Assembly: GCA_028532985.1 (NCBI GenBank)
Contig: JANCIK010000001.1
Coordinates: 1,736,001-1,800,000 of the forward strand
Direction of reading: 5' to 3'
From: Stropharia rugosoannulata
Lineage: Eukaryota > Basidiomycota > Agaricomycetes > Agaricales > Strophariaceae
DNA length: 64,000 bases
Shown: in pieces, positions 35,001 through 45,452 of the stretch
Numbering within the stretch: the first letter of the stretch is position 1
How the letters are laid out: the number at the start of each line of letters is the position of its first letter
Made by a program: the position numbers and the translations under genes
Notes under the pieces: generated by a model
Told to the model about the DNA's origin: nothing
The model's database searches: none
What the model saw: only the letters and a program-made list of their open reading frames with translations

Positions 35001-35035
35001 GCTATCAGTGACTGCCGCTTGACCAGTGGTTCCAC
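32011..35035 (-). pseudogene. Agaricomycete-restricted large family, probably one gene broken by frameshifts
   Basis: Three minus-strand frames run head to tail: 33572-35035 (487 codons), 33327-33605 and 32011-33348 (445 codons). Part 1 has a hydrophobic segment (VVCAIMLFLLPAFSLFA), WAVAFDVWERKSEEGGYIRN, a helix LHKRLKQLEIDNNLLVDLK and GVWLNGAKEEEGLVLLRHRV, the hallmark of a very large Agaricomycete family of unknown function. It ends near EDYLADVNVFGLP. Part 3 has Pro-rich repeats, then an RRM-like stretch (CLAICNFPAHFLWSHVIAWI, AVYWLKFRDRFDATLFRSV) and a basic tail KRRRGRRNK. Other members join these parts in one chain. Here the joins at about 33590 and 33340 lie in different frames with no usable GT-AG pair, so single-base indels are likely. 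It could still be two genes. Confidence 0.6.
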
Positions 35036-37518
35036 GTCCTATAGCGCGAAAAATTCGCCGCTGTTGGGACAGTGAAGCAAGGAAAGGGATAAGGCGCAGT
35101 CCAGTGTTCGCTTCCTTCAAATACGTCGTATCACGTGTAGTGAACGGCTACTAAACTAAAACGCTCGAGTCCCCATTTCGTACTTGAAGTTACCAAACGC
35201 GGACCGCATCTGAGCACGCCGTAGCTCATTGGTCACCAAAACAGACCGGCGCCGGAACCAAGTACAGGAAGGAGAGTCGCGCAAGATGCTCCCCCAGAAC
35301 ATGCAGTGCAATAATGCTCTTAAAATGCTCCAAATCTCCGATTCGGCCAGTGATCTTTTCCTTTATCCTTCGCCTAAAGATTCTGTTCCGAATGTCTTGC
35401 AAGTAAGGAGTCAAGATTGCACTCATCGCGTTCTTAGTCTGGAAAAGAAGTTCCCTTGGTGTCATCGCAAACTTTGATCAGCGTAATTAAACACCTCTAG
35501 TTGCGATTATACTGCTGATGTCTTTCATTCGAGCGACCGACGCGGGTAGTATGCAATAGTAGCCCTAGTGCCCGAGGATCTTGGGTGTAAGAAATTAGAC
35601 ATTGGCGAGCTATAGTAGTGAAGTTATGAAACATCATTACAGGTATAGGACCATTGTGAAAGCCATCAGCATCCCCTCCGAAATCGCCTTGGGCTAGACC
35701 TGCTGAATGGTATAAATTCCGACTTCGCAAGCTCGATAACTGATACCTTGTCGTCCACCATCGACAATTAATACTGACTTGCATAGTTTTTTTTATAGGC
35801 AACTGAGATAATGAATTCAGAGAGAATGGCTACAGAATCATGCGATGACGTTCTCGTAGGTGCTAAAAGTACATGTAAGTGGTAGCTTTTCGTTATATAA
35901 TAGTTTTCACAGCGCACCCTATGTTCCAAGATTCACATTGAGCCTAAAAGATTATGCAAAGATCTCAGTCGCTGATCAACCCAGTAAATTGATTCTTTAG
36001 TCCTCTAAAGGGTCCAGAATCTTCTAAGGATCCCATTCCGTGCCTGGTGCTACATCTCGGACTACTGTAACGGCCATACCAGGTTCTTTACATATAGAAA
36101 GGCCTGTTACCGCTACCGCGGCGAAAGTATGACCAGTACGATCGAAAGGCACTTTCCTGCCGGAATGGCACCTTCCATGGAGAATCAAGGACTAGATAGG
36201 CAGCTTCGGAGCTGGTGGGCGGAGATATTGATACTGTAGAAGTGGTGGAGCATCTTGCGGTCTCAGGCATGAGTTTGCCCCTGGAAGGTCGACATGCCCA
36301 TCTTTAGCGCCTTTCGCACTCAAGTCTCATTCTCAGCAGCAAGAAAGCATTGAATCCACAATATATTGCTTCCCATGGCAGCAGTTACATCAAAACCTGA
36401 TGCGATAGCGGTTCTGCTATGAGTACTGGAGTGCTTGATCACCTCTTCTGTGATGATGGAAGGATCGAATTCCAGCCAGAGGCCCGGAGGAGGATCAGGA
36501 CACAAAGGTCCAGGGAAGCGATAAGGGCCAGTGTTTGAGGGCCAGGATTCCTATATACTGGCTAATAACTGGGCGGCTTTGAAGACGATGACCGTAAGCA
36601 AACAGTAAGATCGTTTGCAATATAGTTCTAGATTCACCTTTGCGGTACAGTGACGGTAATCGTCCCCAGTTCGGTCGGGTTTCCGGGATTGAAATCATTC
36701 AAAATCAGAAGCAACATATCCTGAAGGAAACAGGGAATGATTAGCAGCGCATGTAGCAGCCAGCTGTCTTTCCTTTCTTTCTCAAAGGAAGTCATCCTTA
36801 GCCTCTGCTTAAGCAAGAGCACTGGGTTGATTTTTCCTTTCAGTGCACTAGAATGATGAGCTGTAGAACGTGAAGTAGTACAAACTTAGCACACCGCGTA
36901 GTTGCGTTCGTGCCAGCTCAGTGCGATGACATCGTCATCCAGTGAGCTTGTAGCTCATCCCATAGGTTTTCTCAGCGATAGTGAACGATGCCCTCAATGA
37001 TCTGAGGAACGGAGTAAACGCGCTCGCGTGGGGTTGTCATAGGATTTCTGATTGGCTTAGTAGGAAGGGGTCTTGGGCGGCGGCAGCGACCTCCGTCCTA
37101 GTCTGTCTTGCCATGAGTCATGATGTCCAATGTATGTAGCCGTTGCATTGTCATAAGCTGTGGAGAATGCTGGCCTCGCAACTGGGGCAGTCCTTGAGTG
37201 GAATGACTGGATGGTAGGAAGGTGATGGTAGACAAGTAGTGGAAGGGTTTGGAAGGCCACGCATGGTTAAGTATCACGTGTTCCGTCTTGGGTAAGTAGT
37301 AGTATGAAAATTGGAGCGAAAGCAAATATACCACTAAGGGTCATTAGGAGAAGATAGAGCTTGAAGGGTGTAGGCTTGTAAGTTAACTAGTAATTGTCAT
37401 CCTGCTCTAAAAGAAGTCTTTGGGATTCACTACTATCTGTCGACACAGCAATGTACTGAGGAAATATTTTGCTGTATAATTTAATTTATTAGTATGTTTC
37501 TGGGATAGTACATGAATA
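35036..37518. other. accessory spacer with possible gene fragments
   Basis: No complete gene. Minus-strand pieces with some coding look are 35497-35802 (FHNGPIPVMMFHNFTTIAR) and 36320-36540 (YRFPGPLCPDPPPGLWLEF, then DVTAAMGSNILWIQCF). A further hydrophobic piece near 36640-36790 reads LLHALLIIPCFLQDMLLLIL. They may be debris of lineage-specific genes. Confidence 0.35.
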
Positions 37519-38990
37519 TCACCTTTTCCACCAAACCAGAAGATCTTGAACCCTCTTTACTGAGGCATTACTGCGTTTTTCTTCAAAGTAATCAACTAAA
37601 AAATTGTAAAACTCGATGAAATTGAAGTTGTTGTGACTGTGCGACCACTGTGACGCATCTGTTAGATTAAACACAAGCTGTGAAGAGGGATAAGATTCAT
37701 GAGTAACTTGGGAAAGTACGGTTAAAAGTACAGACCATAACTGCTGCATATGCAATAGATCTACCTGTAACTTGACCTGACATTCCTAGAAGTGCAGATA
37801 CAGAAGACTTGGTACACTTGCTAGACTTCATAGGTCGAAGGGCTTGAAGTGGAGAGGACTCGGAATCATCAACTATGGCATCAGCAGATGACGGCGAAGT
37901 AAAGATAGCAGCATATGTCTTAGATATGATGTGTTAGGATGGAAAAAGCTGCATAATATGCAAACTACTTACCTGAACCAAAAGATTATTGCGAAGAAAT
38001 CCTTCTTCAATACGCTTGAGGTTTATAGGACGCTTTGAATATAAACATGTCAGATAATAGTTAGTGTTAATAGTGAATCCATCTTTGCTGCCCCTAATAT
38101 TGGCTCGTACTCTGTAAGTAGCGGTGTTGTCAGCGGCTAAACTTCCAGCTTGAATAAATGAATCAGATAAACATACTCCAAATCGTCCCAATCAAATGTT
38201 ACAGGACACAAAAGTCTTCCACATACATCATGTTGAATACCCCTGTTTGAACGATCCCCTTTGAAAAGAAGGATATCTGGCTTGTATTGGCTGTTAATCC
38301 TGGAACAGACTTCAGCTTTGATGCGGTTAATATCATCACTACGGGCACTGTTTGCTCCATGCTGTAACTATAGAAAAAATACAGTCAGTAAACATCCAAA
38401 CTGTAGTGTAAATATTTATATGCACTTCATTTAGGTAGTTTACAATGACATTGATATCATGTTCATCTTTAAGAAGCTGCCGCAAAGATGGGACAAGATC
38501 TAGGATAATTGGCCAGGCTGCAGTTTTACGCAGCTGACTGTATATAGATCAGAAAGACATATGACGACACAAAGCAAATAATTTCACCAACGATCGTAAA
38601 TTGAGTCAGGCTCCGAGTTCTGAGCATCAACTTCATCAAGTATGCTTGTAATATTGTCATATAATGCGGCTACTCTGCGTATTCCTCGCCCTAATGTCGT
38701 CGTGGTCCTGACAAAATGACTTCAGTTCTAAGAAGCTCGCCGTTAGAGCTTTGGGAGCCCCACCTAGTTTTTCTGGACCGTTTGTTATGCGAGTTCATCT
38801 GCTCTGACATTGTGACTAACTGGCGCTTTAGGGACTTTATCTGCTTTGCCGCCTCCTCGGGAATCAGCATATCAAGATCATTAGATGTGCTGTCATCATC
38901 ACTGGAAGTCGTTGGGGTTTGTTGATGAAGGCCAGGATCACTAGTATGGGTAGAGGTCAACTGTGCATTTGCGGTAGGTGTGCTAGCCAT
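37519..38990 (-). CDS. DUF6698 family protein
   Basis: Seven exons, 376 aa: 38764-38990, 38588-38707, 38426-38537, 38177-38367, 37973-38111, 37736-37918, 37519-37677. All introns are GT-AG, 50-65 nt, and the sum of 1131 nt is in frame. Start MASTPTANAQLTS; a longer in-frame start at 39080 would add 30 hydrophobic residues and is less likely. Family hallmarks appear in order: TLGRGIRRVAALYDNI, LRKTAAWPIILDLVPSLRQL, LQHGANSARSDDINRIK, NRGIQHDVCGRLLCPVTFDW, TYAAIFTSPSSADAI, and the C-terminal FYNFLVDYFEEK...VQDLLVWWKR. This is the Agaricomycete DUF6698 family. Its function is unknown, and it is often found near mobile elements. Unlike the flanking large-family genes, this copy is intact. Confidence 0.85.
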
Positions 38991-40595
38991 GTCAAGGCAA
39001 GTAAGTAAAAGATCCACGGAGAAAAGAGGGGACTCCAGCAGTAGCAGGTAGAAACCGACTCGGGCATATAAGGTAGGCATTTATAGGTGCTGAAGTCATT
39101 TACGAGATGTTCTGCGGTTTCTAAATCTGGTGGACACTAAGCTACTGCTAGTCCTTCAGGTTGACATGTGCCGCAGCTGCATAGTTTGGCTTCATGTGGC
39201 GGCGTAGGCCGTATAGCCGACTGTGCACTGCCACAACCAACAAAATAGTAGTAATAATGAATTGAGTTTCAGACGCCCCAGGAACTCTGACATATTTGGT
39301 GGCCCACTTGAGATTGCGTAGCGTACGGTGGGTATGCAGAAAGCCTGCGACTAGATGCTGAAGTGGCCTTGTGTTTGGATACCAGAGTTGGATGATTTGA
39401 TAAAAAGGGATCAATCTGCCGCCCACTGAGAGCTGCCGTCGGGGTCAGACAAAATCATGACTTGTATCGCAGAGATCGATGAGCAAGCCAAACTTGAAGC
39501 CACCAAGCTACTACCATCTACCGCAGAGCTCGGCTCTAGTCGCTTCAATCTACCGTGACTGCAACAAATTTGAGTCGTGAGCTTATGCTGACAGAAAAGC
39601 GTGGCGAGCATCATGACCCCTCTTCATCTCAGAAATGCCTTCTAGGATCCAGAGTATGATATGTACCTCGCCCAGTCACCTGCCAAGTGTGAATTTTCTT
39701 GAGACTCGGCGGCTCAGCCTATTTATCAAACCGCTCCGTCAATGCTCCATTGTCCTAAGTTCGAAGGCCGAGGCCTGAGCAAATATTCAGTGGGGTGAGG
39801 ACCCAGCTGCGGCGAAGCCGTTAAGTCAAGGTACACAGTTGCTATATTGATTTCTCGGATGGCACCGCCAGAGAGATTTGTTCCTTGGAGGATAGATAAT
39901 TGCGCATTGGGACCTTTGAACAATGATTACGGAGCCTAGTATGAGGTGTTGTTTTGAACTTGAAGGGCATACAGTGTGATGTAGAACTGGGTCTGGAGAG
40001 GCGACCTCGGAACCAACTCGAACTTGGTCAGGAATTGTGTAATGGGGCCAGTGAAACTTGGAAAGGCAGCACCGGAGAACTCCTTGTTTTTGCTGAGCCA
40101 ACAGCAGAGTTCCACTATAGCCGCAGAACAAGAAATTGGAAACAGGGCTGGCCAGGTGACCTCGGAACCAAGGTCAGCTGTATGCCACCGTGAAGCAGAG
40201 ACGCTTAGCAGACGCCATCGAGACGGCATCACGCTAGCTTAACAAGAAGTTATAAAATCCCACGGCATGCTAGTGCTCGACCAGACTCATAATTTCAATA
40301 AATAAATAAATAAATGAGTACAAGACACAACGTTATGTTGAAGAGACGGCACCAATTTGAAGACTGTAGCTAACTCATACAAAAGGAGCACTAGAGCTGG
40401 AAAGGAATAATTGAGACAGTAGGACGGATGAAAAGACATACATATAGATGAATTGCAAGGTAATGCACAGCCAATAACGACACAACTGCTGGGAACATGA
40501 CATGCACGGCCTAGTAAGCAGCATCAGAACCAGGCATGACACAAAGTTATTATTATTATTATTAAAGAGACTGACCAGCAGTGAGAACACCTCAA
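38991..40595. other. accessory spacer, no supported gene
   Basis: Minus-strand ORFs of 65-101 codons (39148-39426, 39411-39614, 39826-40131) show no motif. A short aataaataaataaataaat run lies at 40297-40315 and a tattattattatta run at 40548-40564. Confidence 0.4.
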
Positions 40596-41683
40596 TCACT
40601 TCTCCCAGAAAGCCATGACATCCTGGTCGGTGAGAGCACAGCCCTCTTCGATAACTTGGCGAGAAAAATAACGAGCCATGGGTCGCTTCTGCCTGTGCTC
40701 TTCAACCTTAGCCTGGCTTGCTTGGTGTATATATGTAAACGAAGGAGTAAAGTTGGTGTCGCCGGGAAGACGATTTTCAAGGCTGTACATGTCAACGTAA
40801 CGCTGAGCATCACGGTTGACCTCCTTTCGCAGTAGATCAATGCTCTCTTCGACAGCATGTAGAGCGGTGACATCACTTTGATAGACCTTGATAAGGGGAG
40901 TGAGTTTTCCCAGGAAGTAGTCAGCGTCATGTAATATAGCAGAGCGTCGTAGTGTCGCCGCATTTTTGGCATCAATGGCAGTGACAAAGAAATGCTGTAA
41001 AGATTGCAAAGAGCACTGAGCAAGGTATGCTTGAATCTAGAGTCACGATATCAGCAATGTGCGACATGCCTACAAGAACCTACTCACACTAACACTGTCA
41101 GTCAAAGAATGCTGCTGGAGCATGTCTTGAAAGGCTTGTAAGGCACCATCCACAGCATCCTGAAGGGGCCCGTCAAGACAATAGACGTCATCTTCGCCTT
41201 CAGTGCCGTCCCCATTGTCCCAGCAGTCTATATTAATCTTCAGAGCCAACCGTTAAAGTTAGTGTATATAAGGTGACAATATAGTTTTTTCGAGCTTACA
41301 TTAGACAGGAATTGGATATTATTGCTATTGGCGACGGTATCAGCACTATCTAAAGTTGCTGCGATCCTTAAGGGAGCTGCGCCTTGCAAACCGAGCAGAT
41401 ATGAGCTTTGCTCGATTATCTGAGAGCCTGACCCCGACTCCTTTGAGCTGGACTCCCTGGAGCTGGGAGGCTGATAGTCCCTGGCACTAATTTCGCTGGA
41501 GGTAGCAGAATCGGACAGACTGGCAGGAGGACCGGCATAATTCCTGGACACAGCGACATGAGAAAATGAGGCGGAGAGGTCAGCATTTTCCTGGGAAACA
41601 CAACCCGAGGAGTTTCGCCTTGCAAATTTCAAGGCGCGTTGTCGAATGGCTGCATACTTCGAGCGGAAGGTTTGGGTCGCCAT
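40596..41683 (-). CDS. unidentified 324-aa protein, three exons
   Basis: Exons 41300-41683, 41088-41237 and 40596-41036 sum to 975 nt, all in phase 0. The introns have gtaagc and gtgagt donors. It starts MATQTFRSKYAAIRQRALKF, a basic helix, followed by about 70 Ser-rich residues. The middle exon is acidic (INIDCWDNGDGTEGEDDVYC, then LDGPLQDAVDGALQAFQDML). The C-terminal exon is helical (SLQSLQHFFVTAIDAKNAAT, VTALHAVEESIDLLRKEVNR) and ends VIEEGCALTDQDVMAFWEK. I do not recognise a family. It is intact, sits between DUF6698 and a divergently transcribed unknown gene, and shows no sign of decay. Confidence 0.7.
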
Positions 41684-43109
41684 TTCTAGCAGGCCTCCGA
41701 GTCAATACTAGGCTACACGGTATGCGGCGAAGTGCTGTGGAAAAAGGAGACAATGTAGCTGTCATATTTTGCCTGCCCTAAACTCCGAGTCCACCTGGCC
41801 CTGAGTGTGCAGTGGCATAAGCACTGCGGCGCACCGTCACGGCAGACAAAGTTGATATCGGTGTCGCTGCGTACCCATACTTCAAGCTAGTGCGCCATGT
41901 AGTAGTTCTCACAGATTGGTCCATTGAAATCAAATTGTATTCATGCCTCCGTACGCTGCACCGCCATTGGCGTGAAGTAGTAATGGGCAAGTAATAGGCC
42001 GAACTACTAGGTGGCAAGTTGTTCCGGCAGTCGCGGGCCAAATTAATACTAGCGAAGGAAGAACTTGCATACTCAAGGCAATATGAAGCATCTCCTAGTC
42101 ATGATCTGCACAGTAAGGTCTCGCGTTTGTGAGAGCAAGACTCACCGCAATCTTTACTATAATTTAGGACAGTCAGTACCCAGGAGCTGGCACCTCTGCT
42201 GCCATTTGAAGTAACGCTGACTCCAAGGAGCTGCTGCGCCGTACACATGCGTGTGTCGTGTACCCGGCCGCATCGACGATGCCATGGTTTTGCGTCGCGC
42301 CTTCTCCGTCGCCGCTGCCGCTGCAAAGCTGAGGATTCCAGTGCGCGAGCAGCGTCACTGATCATAGCCGCATACAGACCTGCACCACAAGCAATAAATT
42401 GAGACCCTTTGAACTTTAGGTGGCAGTCGCGTTATTAATTAGTTCCACAGGTTAGACGGTCATAAAATCACTGCCTAATGTCCAGCAGGTCCACCACAGC
42501 CTGAGTCAGAAAGCTATTTTGAAATTGTAATGATCAATAGTCGTTAGTTCCTTGACAGGAATGTTGCAATAATGTGAAAAAGAATAGTTCGCAACTTGAC
42601 CATGACAAAGATAGCAGGCAATCGCAATTAAGTCGCAATTCAAAGTTTCATTTCTTGGGCACCTCATGACAGTGTTTAGTAAAACCAAGGACGTCTTGCA
42701 GGTGAACAGCAGGCTGCTAATTTATATTAAAAAGAGAAGATATCTCCTGATAACATGATCAACCTATCATAGCCCATCGGAAGCACAATGCACAGGCATA
42801 AAGAGCAAGTTGCATAATTGAACCCTTCCGAAAGGTGAAGTCCGTAGCGCAGCTAATTCCTTCCAAGACGCTGTCATGCTGTAAAGAATACGTCAGAAAG
42901 CCAGGACCTGTATGTGATCTTTTCAAAAAGGGAAATACACGCTGCATGCAATGCAAACTTACGGTTCCAACTTCCTTGAAGCAAGAAACACAAGCGAGTT
43001 GAGGTAAATCGTGCGGACTTGTTGTTCGCAGTATTGGGTCCTTGAGGCTCCGAAGTTGTATAAATCCGCATCTCAGAGTTGGCTGCAGGCATCTCGCCCA
43101 TTCAATAAC
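41684..43109. other. divergent intergenic region between two unknown genes
   Basis: 1.4 kb between the 5' ends of two intact unknown genes. Minus-strand ORFs at 42099-42365 and 41778-42041 lack coding character. It may serve as a shared promoter region. Confidence 0.4.
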
Positions 43110-44873
43110 ATGCAGCGACTTCTAGCAACTTTACATGACTTCTCATTCTCTCTTGACCCACCGCTCTACTCCGAGGATGCCGAATCTCTGTCGGCCAGAC
43201 CTCAAGATTGGTTTGAGGAGACCATGTTTTCCACGAACCCCAGCACGGCTCCTTCGATTGCAGCATCCTTGTCAACAGTCATGACGGAGACGCAGTCAAT
43301 GCAAGTGAAATGCATCAGAGGCACCCCCTTCCCGCCACTATCGCTATCGCGGGACTCACTCAAACCTCTGCAGCTTGCGTTTCTCCTCCCAGTAAGAGTG
43401 TGGCAGTTAGTACTTGTTCCATGGTTTATTAACTTCCTTATATAGCAGGAAATCCTTGAGCTTCAACAAAGTGAGGATCCAGCTGTTCGGCCAATGGCGG
43501 AGTTGTACGAGCAGTTGAGGCGTGGCACCTACGTTGGTAAAGCGGAAAATAACCTCACAAGCGGTATGTACAGCAATAAAGCCGACTACCCAGTGATCTG
43601 GACGCTACAGAACAACCAGTTTGCGCAAGCTAAGGAGACGGGTGGTGGGTTGGGTCTCTTCAGTCACACTTTTAACCATGCCCGCGACTATTTGTTTCGT
43701 CACGTACTCAAAGGACAAAAGAAGTCGAAAAATATCAGGGTGCGTCTCCAAGCTACATATCAGGTATGTTCAGGAATGACTGATGATTAATCAGAACATC
43801 GTTACCGAAACAATTTCTGGACTTATTCATAACGACGAGTTTTGTGGTGCTTGGAAAGTAGTGTCTGAAAGCGACTTCATAAAGCAGTTGGCGCCTGAAT
43901 GCTCCATTCGCAAACACAACCGCTGGTCCCCCCTCTCTCGAGCTGGTGTGGACGCGGACGGCGATTCCATGTATTTCTATCTGGTGGAGGTCATCAGCTA
44001 TGATGTAAGCATTGACTTGATTCTCTATATATATTTTTGGCAAACACTTGGGTCTGAATTGTTTAGCTGGCGACCTTGGTAAATGAGCTCTTGGTGGAGC
44101 TTGAAGCAGAGGCAAATAAGCTCAAGATCACTCACAGCTTCATTGGTGGGAAGGTCATGCACTTCGGGACGCCTCTGGGCAATGGTCAAGCAATTCCCTA
44201 TGTCTATAGGGACGCTGGCCTTCCCTTGCTGTGGACCAACGTTGGCAGCGGTCGGATCTTGAACCCAAATTATAGTAGCAGTTCAGCCGATCCTACTCTC
44301 TTGTGCAGAATCACCTCGCTCCATGTCTCCCCTTTTGTGGAGAAAATGTTCCATTTGATTGCCAGATTCATCGGCACCGACACACTAGCCCTAGTTCCAG
44401 AATCGCCCAATAGTACCGCTTTGGCTCCCTCAGTGTTTGGACTCGCTGCTGCTTTTGTGAGCGCCATTATTTAACTGACCTGACTAATGCTGATAACCTA
44501 CCCTTCAAAGACGGACATCTTCATCTCCAGCGCATTTGGCGTACCTCAAGCAACTGAGACCTTGGCAAGCAAAAGTTTAACCCCACTTCTCATCTTCACT
44601 CTATGCATTCACTCCCACATTATGCAGCGAGTCATAGTTCGTGTTCCAGCGTCACGATCTCCCTACAACACTGATGAGTCCCTGAACCCCATCACTGTTA
44701 TGTTGAAAGAAATCCAGCCTGGCCTCGACGTGCCTCCTTTCACAACCAGGATCTCTATTCTGTCGACTCTTGAGGCCGCAAAGGCTTCAGGTGTCCTTGA
44801 TGCAGAGAACGTTGTCAGCACTTGGGAAGCGATCAGCAAAGCCATTCTCTACATAAAAAGTGTTCGAGTCTGA
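43110..44873 (+). CDS. unidentified 511-aa protein, five exons
   Basis: Exons 43110-43391, 43449-43739, 43795-44004, 44067-44456 and 44511-44873 sum to 1536 nt, all junctions in phase 0. The fourth intron has a textbook branch point (ctgactaatgctgataac). It starts MQRLLATLHDFSFSLDPPLY. Central sequence includes VIWTLQNNQFAQAKETGGGL, GLFSHTFNHARDYLFRHVLK and IVTETISGLIHNDEFCGAW. Later parts are GLPLLWTNVGSGRILNPNYS and a moderately hydrophobic stretch (PSVFGLAAAFT, SLTPLLIFTLCIHSHIMQRV). The C-terminus is helical and ends KAILYIKSVRV. Composition is that of a globular protein with no low-complexity regions. I do not recognise a family. The intact frame over five exons argues for recent selection. 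Confidence 0.7.
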
Positions 44874-45452
44874 TTCAGATGGTGTGGCAGTGGACGGTTT
44901 TGAATTATCTTTTTCCTGTATCCAGTGTTTGCGTGTTTGCATAATATATATATACATCATGGCTACTATGGATCGCATATGAATCCCTTCTTGAAACGGC
45001 ATAATTCTACATTGAGTATAGATGACAAAGGTTGAGGAGGATGGCGCCAATGGCTCTAGTGTCGCAAGCATGTTTGCTAGATTTTCCGGGACTGTTGCTG
45101 ATGCCCTGGCTTTCGGATGATTGGACTTAAAGAATGTTAAGATTAGTTGTCGTAGTTCTGAGGGCGGCGATGGTGTGATTGTGCCCAATCAATTCAATGG
45201 GTTCCCCCCCAATGACTGGTATCTGATCTGCCCTAATCGCAAAAATGGCAACTTATATTGTAGCATCAAAAACTAGAGCAACACCACTTCCATTGCTACT
45301 TTCCGATGCGCATCAAGATATCAAGACCGGCTTTAGTTTGTAGCTAATTGAGCAGTCCAGTGAGGAGGTACGATTTTAAATAGATAGGCGATGTAGTCTA
45401 TAGCACTCTTGTTTGAACACCTCCCGATGGTTAAGACGTATAGTGAGTTCCT
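44874..45452. other. convergent 3' flanks
   Basis: AT-rich spacer between two genes that converge on it. A tatatatatac run lies near 44945. No gene seen. Confidence 0.45.

Noticed and set aside
44787..45188. 133-codon minus-strand ORF at the end of the 511-aa gene
   Set aside because: It overlaps the confirmed last exon antisense and has no motif. Most likely 3'-UTR sequence.
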